NCBI RefSeq assembly: GCF_014635725.1
Contig: NZ_BMDJ01000001.1
Coordinates: 372,001 to 436,000, forward strand
Direction: 5' to 3'
Source of the DNA: Pedobacter mendelii
GTDB taxonomy: Bacteria > Bacteroidota > Bacteroidia > Sphingobacteriales > Sphingobacteriaceae
Length of the DNA: 64,000 nt
Below the pieces are notes generated by a model. The model made no database searches. It saw only the letters and a program-made list of their open reading frames with translations, and was not told the origin of the DNA. Within the stretch, counting starts at the first letter, position 1; each line of letters begins with the position of its first letter. Positions 17,517 to 27,190 of this stretch are shown one piece after another. The position numbers and the translations under genes were made by a program.

Positions 17517-17521
17517 TCAAC

Positions 17522-18403
17522 ATGAGCGACACAAACAAATCATCACTACTAAAAGCTATTGGCAATAAAGGAACAACCTTAGAAGCAGAAATGTCTTTCT
17601 TTGACCACCTGGATGTACTGCGCAAACACTTAATCAGAGCTGTAATTGCCATCGGCGTATTTACCGGAATTGCCTTCTATTTCAACGAAGACATTCTGGA
17701 TAAAATAATTTTTGGACCTAAAAAGCCTGATTTCTGGACCTATCGGATGATGTGCAAACTGGTAGAACATTTCCCTTCTTTAGGTAAGGATATGTGTATC
17801 ACCAAAATTAATGGAGAAATTATTAACACGGAAATGGCAGGACAATTTAACCTCCAGTTAAATGTATGCGTAATGTGTGGCATTGTACTTGGTTTTCCTT
17901 ACTTACTTTGGGAGATATGGCGTTTTATTAAACCTGCATTACACGAAAAAGAAAGAAAATCGGCAAGCGGTTTTGTATTCTTTGCTTCAGTTCTATTTAT
18001 AATTGGAATCATTTTCGGCTATTTCATAATTTGTGCCCTGTCAATTAACTTTTTAACTGGTTACACGGTTAGTTCTGAAATCAAAAATACTTTCACTATA
18101 GATTCTTATGTCTCATCTATAACAACACTTACACTCGGAACAGGAATTATCTTTGAGCTACCAATAATCATATTTATATTATCTAAGCTTGGATTAATGA
18201 CACCAAAGTTAATGAGATCAAGCAGAAGATATGCTGCCGTTATTATACTTATTATTGCAGCGATTGTTACACCAACACCAGATGTTCTAACGATGCTTAC
18301 CGTAGCTGCACCGCTATTTTTACTATACGAAGCTAGTATTTTTGTATCTGCATATATTGAAAAAAAGAAGAAAAAAGCTGATGCTTCTTTTTATGCTAAC
18401 TAA
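17522..18403 (+). CDS. tatC: Twin-arginine translocase subunit TatC
   Basis: The protein has 293 residues. It is the multispanning inner-membrane receptor for folded proteins with twin-arginine signals. MSFFDHLDVLRKHLIRAVIA carries the cytoplasmic FxxHLxxLR signature. Six membrane segments can be traced, including LNVCVMCGIVLGFPYLLWEIWRFIKPAL with the conserved FP-LxxxxxFxxPaL, ASVLFIIGIIFGYFIICALSI, TLGTGIIFELPIIIFILSKLG and YAAVIILIIAAIVTPTPDVL. It ends with a lysine-rich tail. No tatA is adjacent. A candidate substrate, the DUF1501 protein at 2.1 kb, has a twin-arginine signal. Confidence 0.95.
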   Translation: MSDTNKSSLLKAIGNKGTTLEAEMSFFDHLDVLRKHLIRAVIAIGVFTGIAFYFNEDILDKIIFGPKKPDFWTYRMMCKLVEHFPSLGKDMCITKINGEIINTEMAGQFNLQLNVCVMCGIVLGFPYLLWEIWRFIKPALHEKERKSASGFVFFASVLFIIGIIFGYFIICALSINFLTGYTVSSEIKNTFTIDSYVSSITTLTLGTGIIFELPIIIFILSKLGLMTPKLMRSSRRYAAVIILIIAAIVTPTPDVLTMLTVAAPLFLLYEASIFVSAYIEKKKKKADASFYAN

Positions 18404-18437
18404 CAAAAACATTACGAACAGATTTCATAATTCTCTA

Positions 18438-18445
18438 TAAATTTG
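18438..18445 (+). promoter_or_regulatory. Predicted -7 box of rpiB, 4 nt before the start codon
   Basis: TAAATTTG followed by agca and ATG, inside the 46-nt tatC-rpiB gap. Confidence 0.5.
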
Positions 18446-18449
18446 AGCA

Positions 18450-18887
18450 ATGCCAAGTACAAAAATTAAAATCGCAATTGGGTCGGATCATGCTGGTTTT
18501 GAATATAAAGAAATGCTTAAAACTTTCCTTAGCGATTATGAAGTTAAGGACTTTGGCACGTATTCTCCAGACGCTGTAGATTATCCTGATTTCGCACATC
18601 CGGTTGCTACGGCAGTAGAAAGTGGAGATTTTAATTATGGGATTTTGATTTGCGGTTCGGCTAATGGCGTAGCTATAACAGCAAACAAACATCAACACAT
18701 CAGAGCTGGCTTATGCTGGGTAATTGAAGTTGCATCTTTAGTTAGAAAACATAACGATGCAAATGTTTTATGCATTCCTGCTAGGTTTGTTTCAGAAGAA
18801 GAAGCAAAAGAAATTACCACAACTTTCTTAAATACCGAATTTGAAGGCGGTCGTCACCAGAATAGGGTTGATAAAATCTCATGTTGA
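18450..18887 (+). CDS. rpiB: Ribose 5-phosphate isomerase B
   Basis: The protein has 145 residues. It interconverts ribose 5-phosphate and ribulose 5-phosphate in the pentose phosphate pathway. KIAIGSDHAGFEYKEML is the family start (Asp-His of the phosphate/substrate site). YGILICGSANGVAITANK holds the catalytic Cys in the anion-hole loop, with GSANG in place of the more usual GTGIG. HIRAGLCW and RKHNDANVLCIPARFV complete the signature. It lies 46 nt after tatC and 28 nt before an M28 peptidase gene. Confidence 0.93.
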   Translation: MPSTKIKIAIGSDHAGFEYKEMLKTFLSDYEVKDFGTYSPDAVDYPDFAHPVATAVESGDFNYGILICGSANGVAITANKHQHIRAGLCWVIEVASLVRKHNDANVLCIPARFVSEEEAKEITTTFLNTEFEGGRHQNRVDKISC

Positions 18888-18915
18888 TTAATAAAAAACT
18901 AACTTTTACTACATA

Positions 18916-20550
18916 ATGAATAAAAAATTTTTAACCCTTAGTATTGCGTCGCTCCTTACAGCGAGTTGCTTTGCTCAAGTTAAACCACTTGCGCCTAATA
19001 AAGATGCAATGAAGTTTAGCAAAGCTATAAATCCTGCGGATGGACTTAAACATCTTTCTGTTTTAGCATCTGATGAATATGAAGGTCGTGAGACAGGAAC
19101 AAAAGGTGCTTGGATGGCTGCAGATTACATCCGCGATTATTTTAAATCTATTGGCTTAAAAGGTCCTGTTGATGGTGGATATTTCCAAAAAATCGATTTG
19201 GTAAATGTTACTTTAAAGCAAAGCCAGGTAACCGTAAACGGCCAACCCAAAGAATACCAAAAAGATTATGTTGTATCTCCTAGCTTAATTAGCGATAAAG
19301 GATTTACTTTTTCTACCGATCAAATTGTGTTTGTAGGCTACGCCATTAACAAAGATAATTATAACGATTTTGCCGGCGTGGATATTAAAGGCAAAGTGGT
19401 AATGATGTTTAGTTCTGGCGACCCAACAATGAAACCGGGAACTAGAATTGACAGAGCAACTTACCGAGCGATGTTAGAAAACAGAGCAAAATATTTTGCA
19501 GATAACCAGGTAAAAGCAATTATCCTTATCGACCCAATGGTGGATAGAATAACTGAAAACACCAAAAATGCTCAAAATAAAGGCAGAGTAATGGTTAAAA
19601 CCAATGCAGCTATTGAAGCGCAAAAACAAAATGAAATTCCTCGTATTTCTATTTCTACCACAGTAGCAAATGAATTATTAAAAGCATCGAACACTACAGT
19701 TGCAGATTTACAAAAGAAAATTGTAGATAGCCAAGCTCCATCTTCATCAGTATTAAATGTTCCTTTCTCTGCAAGTGCTGCTAAAAATGAAGTTCCTGTT
19801 AGATGCGAAAATGTACTTGGATATTTAGAAGGTTCTGACCCTGTGCTTAAGAAAGAAGTATTGGTGCTTACTGGCCATTATGATCATATTGGTTTAGTAA
19901 CCGACCCAAATGCCACTGATAAAGTAAATAATGGCGCTGATGATGATGGCTCTGGTACAACTGGCGTTTTATTGATGGCTAAAGCTTTTATGGATGCGAA
20001 AAAAGCTGGTAAAGGCCCTAAACGTAGCATTTTATTCATGACAGTTGTTGGTGAAGAAAAAGGTTTATGGGGTTCTGAATGGTATTCTGAGCATCCAGTT
20101 TTTCCTGTTGAAAACACAATCGCCGATTTAAATACAGATATGATTGGTCGTATTGGTGAAGAATATTTAGGCAAACCAGATTCTGCAAATTACATTTATT
20201 CAGTTGGCTCTAAAATGTTGAGTAGTGAGCTTTCTAACTTAAGCGAACGCGTAAATGCAACGTATACTAAAATGAAACTGGATTATAAATATGATGATCC
20301 AAAAGACACAGAACAAATTTATTATCGTTCAGACCATTATAATTTTGCAAAACTAGGTATTCCGATTATTTTCTTTTATGATGGTATGTTGCAACAAGAC
20401 TATCACCGACCAGGTGATGAAGTTAGCAAAATTAACTTCCCGCTTTTGGCAAAAAGAGCACAATTAACCTACTACACTGCATGGGAATTGGCTAACCAAG
20501 CAAAACGACCAGCCGTTGATATGGATGGAAAAGGAAATCCAAAGAAATAA
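18916..20550 (+). CDS. Secreted M28 family metallopeptidase with PA domain
   Basis: A protein of 544 residues with a signal peptide (MNKKFLTLSIASLLTASCFA; a lipoprotein reading at that Cys is less likely because the -3 residue is not aliphatic). Residues about 120-290 form an inserted protease-associated region. The catalytic part shows the M28 di-zinc ligands: His in LTGHYDHIG, Asp in NGADDDGSGT, the Glu pair in VVGEEKGLWGS, Asp in LNTDMIGR, and His in the C-terminal QQDYHRPGDE. It is probably a periplasmic or surface aminopeptidase. It follows rpiB by 28 nt and is closed by a terminator. A smaller M28 protein is encoded at 56.9 kb. Confidence 0.9.
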   Translation: MNKKFLTLSIASLLTASCFAQVKPLAPNKDAMKFSKAINPADGLKHLSVLASDEYEGRETGTKGAWMAADYIRDYFKSIGLKGPVDGGYFQKIDLVNVTLKQSQVTVNGQPKEYQKDYVVSPSLISDKGFTFSTDQIVFVGYAINKDNYNDFAGVDIKGKVVMMFSSGDPTMKPGTRIDRATYRAMLENRAKYFADNQVKAIILIDPMVDRITENTKNAQNKGRVMVKTNAAIEAQKQNEIPRISISTTVANELLKASNTTVADLQKKIVDSQAPSSSVLNVPFSASAAKNEVPVRCENVLGYLEGSDPVLKKEVLVLTGHYDHIGLVTDPNATDKVNNGADDDGSGTTGVLLMAKAFMDAKKAGKGPKRSILFMTVVGEEKGLWGSEWYSEHPVFPVENTIADLNTDMIGRIGEEYLGKPDSANYIYSVGSKMLSSELSNLSERVNATYTKMKLDYKYDDPKDTEQIYYRSDHYNFAKLGIPIIFFYDGMLQQDYHRPGDEVSKINFPLLAKRAQLTYYTAWELANQAKRPAVDMDGKGNPKK

Positions 20551-20565
20551 TTAAGTTAAAATATT

Positions 20566-20594
20566 AAGCCTCGATAAACAATCGGGGCTTTTTT
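20566..20594 (+). terminator. Terminator after the M28 peptidase gene
   Basis: AAGCCTCGAT pairs with ATCGGGGCTT across a 5-nt loop and is followed by TTTT. Confidence 0.75.
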
Positions 20595-20620
20595 ATGAGA
20601 TAAAACCCATCCTTCATCAG

Positions 20621-20651
20621 TTTGAAATATTATTTAAAAACATTATTTTTG
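20621..20651 (+). promoter_or_regulatory. Complete Bacteroidota promoter of the vapBC-like pair
   Basis: -33 TTTG (20621-20624), 19-nt spacer, -7 TATTTTTG (20644-20651). Both elements match consensus, the clearest promoter in the window. The ATG of the antitoxin follows 16 nt later. Confidence 0.7.
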
Positions 20652-20667
20652 AATAAATCTAGAATTT

Positions 20668-20877
20668 ATGAGTCAAGCTGAAATTTTCGAGAAAATAAAG
20701 TTAATACCTGTTGCATATCAGCAAGAGGTTGAAGACTTTATTGATTTCATCCTACAGAAAAAAAATATTGATTCGCCAGATAAGAATAAAAGAAAAATTG
20801 GATTGCTTAAAGACAAAATGAAAATGAGTACTGATTTTGATGAGCCGTTAAAAGATTTTAAAAATTATATGGAGTGA
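20668..20877 (+). CDS. Antitoxin of a VapBC-like pair (DUF2281 type)
   Basis: A 69-residue protein with the pattern of short DUF2281/VapB-like antitoxins: an N-terminal helix (AEIFEKIKLIPVAYQQEVED), FIDFILQKKN, and a charged C-terminal tail ending DFDEPLKDFKNYME, the part that usually wraps the toxin. The stop codon overlaps the GTG start of the PIN-domain toxin gene by 4 nt (GTGA), so the two are translationally coupled. It is expected to repress its own promoter at 20621-20651. Confidence 0.82.
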   Translation: MSQAEIFEKIKLIPVAYQQEVEDFIDFILQKKNIDSPDKNKRKIGLLKDKMKMSTDFDEPLKDFKNYME

Positions 20878-21260
20878 AACAATACCTTTTAGATACCCAT
20901 ACATTACTTTGGATGCAGGATGATAACCATTCGCTATCAACTAAAGCTAGAGAAATTCTTGAAGATAGTAGCTGTAATTTATATCTTAGCATTTCAAGTT
21001 TTTGGGAAATTACTATAAAACAATCTTTAGGCAAATTAAAATTAGAATATACTTTAGATGAACTATCAGGTTCATGTTCAGCAAATAACATCTTCATACT
21101 TCCGGTACAAATAAGCGCACTGAATATTCTGAAGACATTACCTTTTTTGCATCGAGACCCTTTTGACAGAATTATTATTTCTACAGCACTTGACATGGGA
21201 TTTAATCTTATTTCAAAAGATACAAAGTTTCATAACTATGAGGTTAACATAGTTTGGTAA
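20874..21260 (+). CDS. PIN-domain toxin, VapC-like
   Basis: The protein has 128 residues and a GTG start at 20874 overlapping the antitoxin stop. The PIN-domain acidic residues are in place: Asp7 in YLLDTHTLLWMQ, Glu in SSFWEITIKQSLGKL, and Asp in HRDPFDRIIISTAL followed by LISKDTKFHNY. The family cleaves RNA, often tRNA or rRNA. The variant with the LLDTHTLLW start and RDPFDRII motif is the COG3744 type. All catalytic residues appear intact, unlike the decayed pair at 16.9 kb. Confidence 0.9.
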   Translation: MKQYLLDTHTLLWMQDDNHSLSTKAREILEDSSCNLYLSISSFWEITIKQSLGKLKLEYTLDELSGSCSANNIFILPVQISALNILKTLPFLHRDPFDRIIISTALDMGFNLISKDTKFHNYEVNIVW

Positions 21261-21328
21261 CTACAAAACTATAATATCAAATTTTTCGCTCTATTAAATT
21301 TTCTGAACGTAAACTCGTGATGGATTCC

Positions 21329-21336
21329 TATCTTTG
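21329..21336 (+). promoter_or_regulatory. Predicted -7 box of the lutB-like gene, 4 nt before the start codon
   Basis: TATCTTTG followed by agtt and ATGATG. An almost leaderless transcript is predicted. Confidence 0.5.
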
Positions 21337-21340
21337 AGTT

Positions 21341-22729
21341 ATGATGAAAACTGCCGAGGAATTTTTAGAGAAGTCTGATGAGAAAGCTTTCGATCTACCA
21401 CATCGTAAAACCATAAATTACAATATTGGCAAATACAATGTAGCTGTAGAACGCGGCTTATCAAAATTCGAAAACCTGGAGGCATCAAAAAAGAAAGCGC
21501 ATGTTGTAAAATGGCGTGTGATGGAAAATTTGGATAAATTTTTGCCCGAATTTGAATCGAATTTTCAACGCAGGGGTGGAAAAGTTATTTGGGCAAATGA
21601 TGCCGAAGAAGCACAACAGGAGATTTTAAACATCATCAAAAGGAATAACGGCAAAACGGTTATCAAATCCAAATCGATGACGACCGAAGAGATTCACTTG
21701 AATGATTTCCTGGAAAGTAATCAAATTGAATCGTTAGAAAGTGATTTAGGCGAATACATTGTTCAATTGCTTGGCCAAGCGCCTTACCATATCGTTACAC
21801 CTGCTATGCATTTAAGTGCGACAGATATAGCAAAATTGTTTCATGATAAGTTCGGAACGCCCATTGACGCAACGCCTCCTCAATTGGTGCAAAAAGCCAG
21901 AGAGTTACTTCGCGATAAATATTTAAATGCAGATATTGGAATTAGCGGAGGAAACTTTTTAATTGCCGATACTGGTAGTATTGCCATTACCGAAAATGAA
22001 GGAAATGCCCGTTTAAGTACAACATTTCCGAAGATACATATTGCCATAGTTGGTATCGAAAAAATAATTCCATCGATGGCAGATCTGGACTTGTTCTGGC
22101 CTTTATTGGCATCGCATGGAACAGGACAAAATTTAACAGTTTACAATACTATTTTAAGCGGACCACGCCAACCAAATGAAACTGATGGACCTGAAGAAAT
22201 GTATGTTATCCTTTTAGATAACGGTCGTACGAATCTTTTGGCTCAAAAAGACCAGCGACAAGGTCTATACTGCATTCGTTGTGGTGCATGTTTAAATGCA
22301 TGTCCGGTTTATAAAAATATCGGAGGTCACACTTATAACACTACCTACAGTGGACCAATAGGTTCGGTAATTACGCCGCATTTAAAGGGTATGGAAGAAT
22401 TTAAGCACTTAAGCTATGCCTCCAGCCTGTGTGGTAAATGTTCTGAAGTTTGTCCGGTTAAAATCGACATACACAAAATGCTTTTGCTCAATCGCCGAGA
22501 TGCAGCAACCAGCCACGAAAACGGTAAAGTTGAAGAAATTGGCTGGGGAATGTTTAACCGAATGATGCAAAAACGCAAGTGGATGGATTTATTTGGCGGG
22601 AAATTTAAAAATTTCATGCTTAAAACTTTCTTCAAAAAAAGCTGGGGTAAGTACCGAGAAATGCCAAAAGTAGCAGATAAATCTTTTGCAAAACAATGGG
22701 AAGATTTGAAGAAAAGTAAGGAATCTTAG
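21341..22729 (+). CDS. LutB-like iron-sulfur protein (LUD domain plus two 4Fe-4S motifs)
   Basis: A protein of 462 residues, close to LutB of Bacillus (about 475). LutB works with LutA and LutC in oxidation of L-lactate to pyruvate. The LUD domain occupies about 70-290 (KTVIKSKSMTTEEIHLNDFL, DIGISGGNFLIADTGSIAIT). The ferredoxin motifs are C311-IRCGACLNACPVY and C364-GKCSEVCPVKID, followed by the LutB C-terminal region with GWGMFNRMMQKRKWMD. lutA and lutC are not in the window, so the complex may be encoded elsewhere or the role may differ. Two adjacent ATGs are possible starts. The E1 gene follows after 38 nt. Confidence 0.85.
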   Translation: MMKTAEEFLEKSDEKAFDLPHRKTINYNIGKYNVAVERGLSKFENLEASKKKAHVVKWRVMENLDKFLPEFESNFQRRGGKVIWANDAEEAQQEILNIIKRNNGKTVIKSKSMTTEEIHLNDFLESNQIESLESDLGEYIVQLLGQAPYHIVTPAMHLSATDIAKLFHDKFGTPIDATPPQLVQKARELLRDKYLNADIGISGGNFLIADTGSIAITENEGNARLSTTFPKIHIAIVGIEKIIPSMADLDLFWPLLASHGTGQNLTVYNTILSGPRQPNETDGPEEMYVILLDNGRTNLLAQKDQRQGLYCIRCGACLNACPVYKNIGGHTYNTTYSGPIGSVITPHLKGMEEFKHLSYASSLCGKCSEVCPVKIDIHKMLLLNRRDAATSHENGKVEEIGWGMFNRMMQKRKWMDLFGGKFKNFMLKTFFKKSWGKYREMPKVADKSFAKQWEDLKKSKES

Positions 22730-22767
22730 GTTTCCTATCAACTGCTCACTAAAAACTGAGAACCGAA

Positions 22768-24744
22768 ATGCAATTCAATCGAAAAGATAAAGACGACAAA
22801 TTCTTACTGAATTTATACAAGAGACTGCTTTATCCTAGAATGGTTGAAGAAAAAATGCTCAAACTTTTGCGTCAGGGTAGAATTGGCAAATGGTTTTCGG
22901 GCATTGGGCAAGAAGCCATAGCGGTTGGCTCTACTTTAGCCATGCAAAGTGATGAATATATTTTACCAATGCACCGGAATTTAGGTGTTTTTACCAGTCG
23001 CGATATTCCGCTTAAAAAATTAATGGCACAATGGCAAGGCAAAGCAACGGGTTTCACCAAAGGCCGAGACCGCTCGTTCCACTTCGGCACACAAGACTAT
23101 AAAATTATTGGGATGATATCTCATCTTGGCCCGCAAATGGCTTTGGCAGATGGTATTGCATTGGCCGATGTATTAGCCAATAAGCAAAAAGCAACTTTAG
23201 TATATACTGGTGAGGGTGCTACAAGCGAAGGCGATTTTCATGAGGCGGTTAATGTGGCTGCTGTTTGGAATCTGCCTGTTATTTTCTTGATTGAAAATAA
23301 TGGTTACGGTTTATCCACACCAAAATCAGAACAGTTTAGGTGCAAAAACCTGGTTGACAAGGCAATTGGCTATGGAATTGAGGGTATTCAAATTGACGGA
23401 AATAACATCCTTGAAGTTTACAATACCATCAATCAATTGGCATCCGAAATTAGAAAAGACCCACGACCAGTATTGATAGAATGTTTGACATTCAGAATGC
23501 GTGGACACGAAGAAGCATCGGGTACCAAATACATACCTCAAGAATTATTTGATGAATGGGAAAAGAAAGACCCGTTAAGCAATTATGAATCTTATTTAAT
23601 TACCCAGGGAATTTTAACATCCGATTCAATCATTGATATCAAAATTCAAATCAAAAAGGCTATCGAATTAGAAGTGGAAGAGGCTTTTGAAGAGCCTGAA
23701 CCTCAAGTGGATTCCATTAGAGAGGGAAGCGATATGTATTTTCCTTTTGTACAAAAAGTAATCGAACCTGCACCGTCATCAACAGAAAAAAGATATTTAG
23801 ATGCAATAACAGATGGCTTGGATTTGGCGATGCAGAAGTATCCCAATCTGGTTTTAATGGGTCAGGATATTGCGGATTATGGTGGTGCCTTTAAAATTAC
23901 CGATGGCTTTACGGCTAAATACGGAAAAGGCAGAGTTCGCAATACACCAATTTGCGAGTCGGCAATTGTGGGTGCAGGCTTGGGTTTATCCATCAATGGT
24001 TTTAAGGCTGTGGTAGAAATGCAGTTTGCCGATTTTGTTACTGTTGGCTTCAATCAGATTGTAAATAATTTGGCTAAAACGCACTATCGATGGGGCGAAA
24101 AGGCTGATGTTGTAGTTCGAATGCCAACAGGTGCCGGAACAGGTGCTGGTCCTTTTCATTCGCAAAGTAACGAGGCTTGGTTTACTAAAACGCCAGGCTT
24201 GAAAATCGTTTATCCTGCTTTCCCTGAGGATGCAAAAGGTTTATTGCTGGCTGCAATTGATGACCCAAACCCAGTATTGTATTTCGAACATAAATATTTA
24301 TATAGAAGTTTAAGCGGTCCTGTTCCCGACGGTTATTTTACAACGGAAATTGGCAAAGCGGTTAAGTTAACTGATGGAAAACAATTTACGATAATTACCT
24401 ATGGCTTAGGTGTTCATTGGGCTTTAGATTACCTGAAAAATAACCCTGAAATTGATGCAACTCTAATTGATTTACGCACACTTCAGCCTTGGGATAAGGA
24501 AACAGTTTCAGCGGCTGTAAAATTGACAGGAAAAGTTATAATCTTACACGAAGATACTTTAACCAATGGTTTTGGTGCCGAAATTTCTGCATGGATTGGA
24601 GAACACTGTTTTCAATACCTGGATGCACCTGTAATGCGCTGTGCTAGTTTAGATACGGCAATACCCATGAACAAATCTTTAGAAGATAACTTTTTGGCAA
24701 AAGCCAGGTTAGCAGAAACGATAGAAAAATTATTAAAATTTTAG
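22768..24744 (+). CDS. Fused alpha/beta E1 component of a 2-oxoacid dehydrogenase
   Basis: A protein of 658 residues combining both E1 subunits of a thiamine-diphosphate-dependent 2-oxoacid dehydrogenase complex. The alpha half (1 to about 330) has the TPP motif GEG(148)...ENN(178) and the region RSFHFGTQDYKIIGMISHLG. The beta half starts near KRYLDAITDGLDLAMQKYPN and contains GQDIADYGGAFKITDGF, PICESAIVGAGLGLSINGFK and FEHKYLYR. Similar fusions in Bacteroidota are usually assigned to branched-chain 2-oxoacids or pyruvate. E2 and E3 are not nearby, so the substrate remains open. It follows the lutB-like gene by 38 nt; a pyruvate link between the two would make sense but is only inference. Confidence 0.9.
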   Translation: MQFNRKDKDDKFLLNLYKRLLYPRMVEEKMLKLLRQGRIGKWFSGIGQEAIAVGSTLAMQSDEYILPMHRNLGVFTSRDIPLKKLMAQWQGKATGFTKGRDRSFHFGTQDYKIIGMISHLGPQMALADGIALADVLANKQKATLVYTGEGATSEGDFHEAVNVAAVWNLPVIFLIENNGYGLSTPKSEQFRCKNLVDKAIGYGIEGIQIDGNNILEVYNTINQLASEIRKDPRPVLIECLTFRMRGHEEASGTKYIPQELFDEWEKKDPLSNYESYLITQGILTSDSIIDIKIQIKKAIELEVEEAFEEPEPQVDSIREGSDMYFPFVQKVIEPAPSSTEKRYLDAITDGLDLAMQKYPNLVLMGQDIADYGGAFKITDGFTAKYGKGRVRNTPICESAIVGAGLGLSINGFKAVVEMQFADFVTVGFNQIVNNLAKTHYRWGEKADVVVRMPTGAGTGAGPFHSQSNEAWFTKTPGLKIVYPAFPEDAKGLLLAAIDDPNPVLYFEHKYLYRSLSGPVPDGYFTTEIGKAVKLTDGKQFTIITYGLGVHWALDYLKNNPEIDATLIDLRTLQPWDKETVSAAVKLTGKVIILHEDTLTNGFGAEISAWIGEHCFQYLDAPVMRCASLDTAIPMNKSLEDNFLAKARLAETIEKLLKF

Positions 24745-24821
24745 AATACTTTTGCCACGGAAAATATTAGTTTAATTCCAGGTCAATCTATACTTCCGTG
24801 ACTAATTTATAAATAGAGAAA

Positions 24822-26465
24822 ATGAGCAATTTTAAGGTTGAAGGAAACATTGTAGATATTACAGAGCGAAACATTTTCTTTGGCGAGGTTGAAGTTGAGC
24901 ATGGGAAGATAAAATCCATCAATAAAATTGCTGAGCAAAAGGATGGAATTCCATTTATCCTGCCTGGATTTATTGATAGCCATGTCCACATCGAAAGCAG
25001 TATGCTTATTCCAAGTGAATTTGCGAGGCTGGCTGTTGTTCACGGTACAGTTGCAACCATTAGCGACCCACACGAAATTGCCAATGTTTGCGGAATGGAA
25101 GGTGTTGAATTTATGATAGACAATGGAAATACTGTTCCTTTCAAATTCAATTTTGGAGCACCTAGCTGTGTTCCGGCAACTATTTTTGAGACTGCTGGTG
25201 CTGAATTAAACCACGATGATGTTAAAGCACTTTTAGAGCGACCGGAAATAAAATACTTGAGCGAAATGATGAATTTCCCTGGTGTACTTTATAAGGATGA
25301 AGAAGTTTTAAAGAAGATAGCTGCTGCACACGCATTGGGAAAACCTGTTGATGGACATGCACCAGGATTACGTGGCAATACTGTTCAGCAATATATTGAT
25401 GCCGGAATTTCTACCGACCACGAGTGTTTTACTGCTGAAGAGGCTTTGGATAAACTTCAAAGGGGTATGAAAATATTAATCCGCGAAGGAAGTGCTGCAA
25501 AAAATTTCGATGCTTTAATTGATTTATTAAAGGATTGGCCAGAAATGATGATGTTTTGCAGTGATGATAAACATCCTGATAGCTTGGTTGAAAGTCACAT
25601 TAACGCACTTTGCGCCAGAGCAATTGCAAAGGGAATCGATATTTTTAATGTTTTACAAGCTGCTTGCATCAATCCAATTCTACATTATAAATTAGATGTT
25701 GGCGCTTTACAGGTTGGCAACTATGCTGATTTTATAGTGATTGAAGATTTGATAAACTTCCAGGTAAAGCAAACCTATATTGATGGAATTTTACTGGCAG
25801 AAAAGGGCGAAATGGTTGACAATTGGATACAAAAAGTTGAAGATAAGGCATCCGTAAATCATTTTAACTGCAGCTCAAAAAAAGAGGCAGATTTTGTGTT
25901 TCCCTTTTCTGGTCAGCAGCAAATACCAGTTATCGAGGCTTTGGACGGACAATTAATTACCGATAAATTGTTTTGCTTACCTAAAGTAGAAAATGGAAAT
26001 ATCATTAGTGATTTAGACAATGATGTTTTAAAAATGGTTGTGGTTAACCGTTACTTTGATGCACCAATTGCCATTGCCTTTGTTAAAAATTTCGGTTTTA
26101 AAGCAGGTGCAATTGCATCGAGCGTAGCGCATGATAGTCATAACATTATCGCTGTGGGTGTAGATGATAAAAGTATTTGTGAGGCGGTTAACTTGGTTAT
26201 CCAAGAAACTGGTGGTGTAGTGGCTGTAGGAAATGGAAAAGAAGAAGTTTTGCCGCTACCTGTGGCAGGTTTAATGAGCAACCACAATGGTTATGAGGTA
26301 GCTGAATTATATACGTCAATTGATAGGTTTTCAAAAGAACTTGGCTCTACATTAGTAGCTCCTTTTATGACGCTTTCTTTTATGGCTTTACTGGTTATTC
26401 CACATTTAAAATTGAGCGATAAGGGTTTATTTGATGGGGATGAATTTAGGTTTTTAGTTGATTAG
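24822..26465 (+). CDS. ade: Adenine deaminase
   Basis: A metal-dependent amidohydrolase of 547 residues converting adenine to hypoxanthine in purine salvage. [18 protein letters not shown] (residues 45-62) carries the metal-binding HxH (His54, His56). [37 protein letters not shown] and [11 protein letters not shown] are the AdeC-specific metal and substrate motifs. The C-terminal domain ([35 protein letters not shown]) is complete. The protein is slightly shorter than the roughly 580 residues of Bacillus AdeC. It is preceded by a 77-nt gap from E1. Confidence 0.95.
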   Translation: MSNFKVEGNIVDITERNIFFGEVEVEHGKIKSINKIAEQKDGIPFILPGFIDSHVHIESSMLIPSEFARLAVVHGTVATISDPHEIANVCGMEGVEFMIDNGNTVPFKFNFGAPSCVPATIFETAGAELNHDDVKALLERPEIKYLSEMMNFPGVLYKDEEVLKKIAAAHALGKPVDGHAPGLRGNTVQQYIDAGISTDHECFTAEEALDKLQRGMKILIREGSAAKNFDALIDLLKDWPEMMMFCSDDKHPDSLVESHINALCARAIAKGIDIFNVLQAACINPILHYKLDVGALQVGNYADFIVIEDLINFQVKQTYIDGILLAEKGEMVDNWIQKVEDKASVNHFNCSSKKEADFVFPFSGQQQIPVIEALDGQLITDKLFCLPKVENGNIISDLDNDVLKMVVVNRYFDAPIAIAFVKNFGFKAGAIASSVAHDSHNIIAVGVDDKSICEAVNLVIQETGGVVAVGNGKEEVLPLPVAGLMSNHNGYEVAELYTSIDRFSKELGSTLVAPFMTLSFMALLVIPHLKLSDKGLFDGDEFRFLVD

Positions 26466-26560
26466 TTTATTTGTTTTTTGGCAGGTTAAAATTTGGGCAA
26501 TCAAATATAGAAGACCAAACGCCTAAAAAACGAAATAACCAACAATCCAAACAACTAGAT
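26466..26560. repeat. GTTGTTTAG-type degenerate spacer repeat, copy 2
   Basis: A T-rich arm just after the ade stop (TAGTTTATTTGTTTTTTGGC) and an A-rich arm ending CAATCCAAACAACTAGAT are loosely complementary, as in the spacer at 14774-14877. It separates convergent genes and may end both transcripts. Confidence 0.4.
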
Positions 26561-27160
26561 TATAAAAACCTCCGCCAAAGGATTAAAAAGATAAATCCGT
26601 TTGTCGTCTAAACAAACGCATCGATACCGCTTTCTTATTCGCTCTCCTTTGGTAAACCGCCTTCCATCTTTTATTCTGAAAATGGTATTTACTTGCAATT
26701 GTTCTAAATGTAAGGTTTCGGTTTTAGCAGAATCATATTTTTTTAAAGCTCTTGATAAATGTAAATCTGAGCAACTTGATGCGGCAGGATTCGACATATA
26801 ATTATCTATCGCCTTATGAATATCATCTGGAAAAATATTCATTTCAAAAAATGGAACCATCATTCTTTGGAAGTTTTTTTTCCACTCTAACCCATGTGGT
26901 TTTACTTTGTTTTTGAAATCGTTCCAGGTTAAAAGATGTGCAAATTCGTGAACGGTAGTAACCAAAAAAGCGTAATGATTTAAATTGAAATTTACAGAAA
27001 TTCGATGTCCTTTATCTCGATATGGATGTCGGTAATCGCCTAGTTTGGTAGAACGGGTTTTGGCAATTTTAAATTCGCACTGAAAATAATCTATCCATTT
27101 TGCAATTAGCGGTGCAGCCTGGGCAGGCATATATTGCGCTAAAACATTAACTTTCTCCAC
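26555..27160 (-). CDS. SprT-like zinc metallopeptidase domain protein
   Basis: A protein of 201 residues. The SprT-type zinc motif is H71-E72-F-A-H75 in LVTTVHEFAHLLTWND, preceded by RISVNFNLNHYAF and followed by PHGLEWKKNFQRMM, the third-ligand region of SprT domains. The C-terminal part (KYRYRC-type strand, KDGRRFTKGERIRKRYRCVC) resembles the beta-rich zinc-ribbon region but has few cysteines. The start is a GTG at 27160, the first codon before conserved sequence. SprT-like proteins include the eukaryotic DNA-protein crosslink protease Spartan; the bacterial substrates are not established. Confidence 0.83.
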   Translation of the reverse strand: MEKVNVLAQYMPAQAAPLIAKWIDYFQCEFKIAKTRSTKLGDYRHPYRDKGHRISVNFNLNHYAFLVTTVHEFAHLLTWNDFKNKVKPHGLEWKKNFQRMMVPFFEMNIFPDDIHKAIDNYMSNPAASSCSDLHLSRALKKYDSAKTETLHLEQLQVNTIFRIKDGRRFTKGERIRKRYRCVCLDDKRIYLFNPLAEVFII

Positions 27161-27190
27161 GAATGCTAAGATAGTATTTTTTCATTTTTT

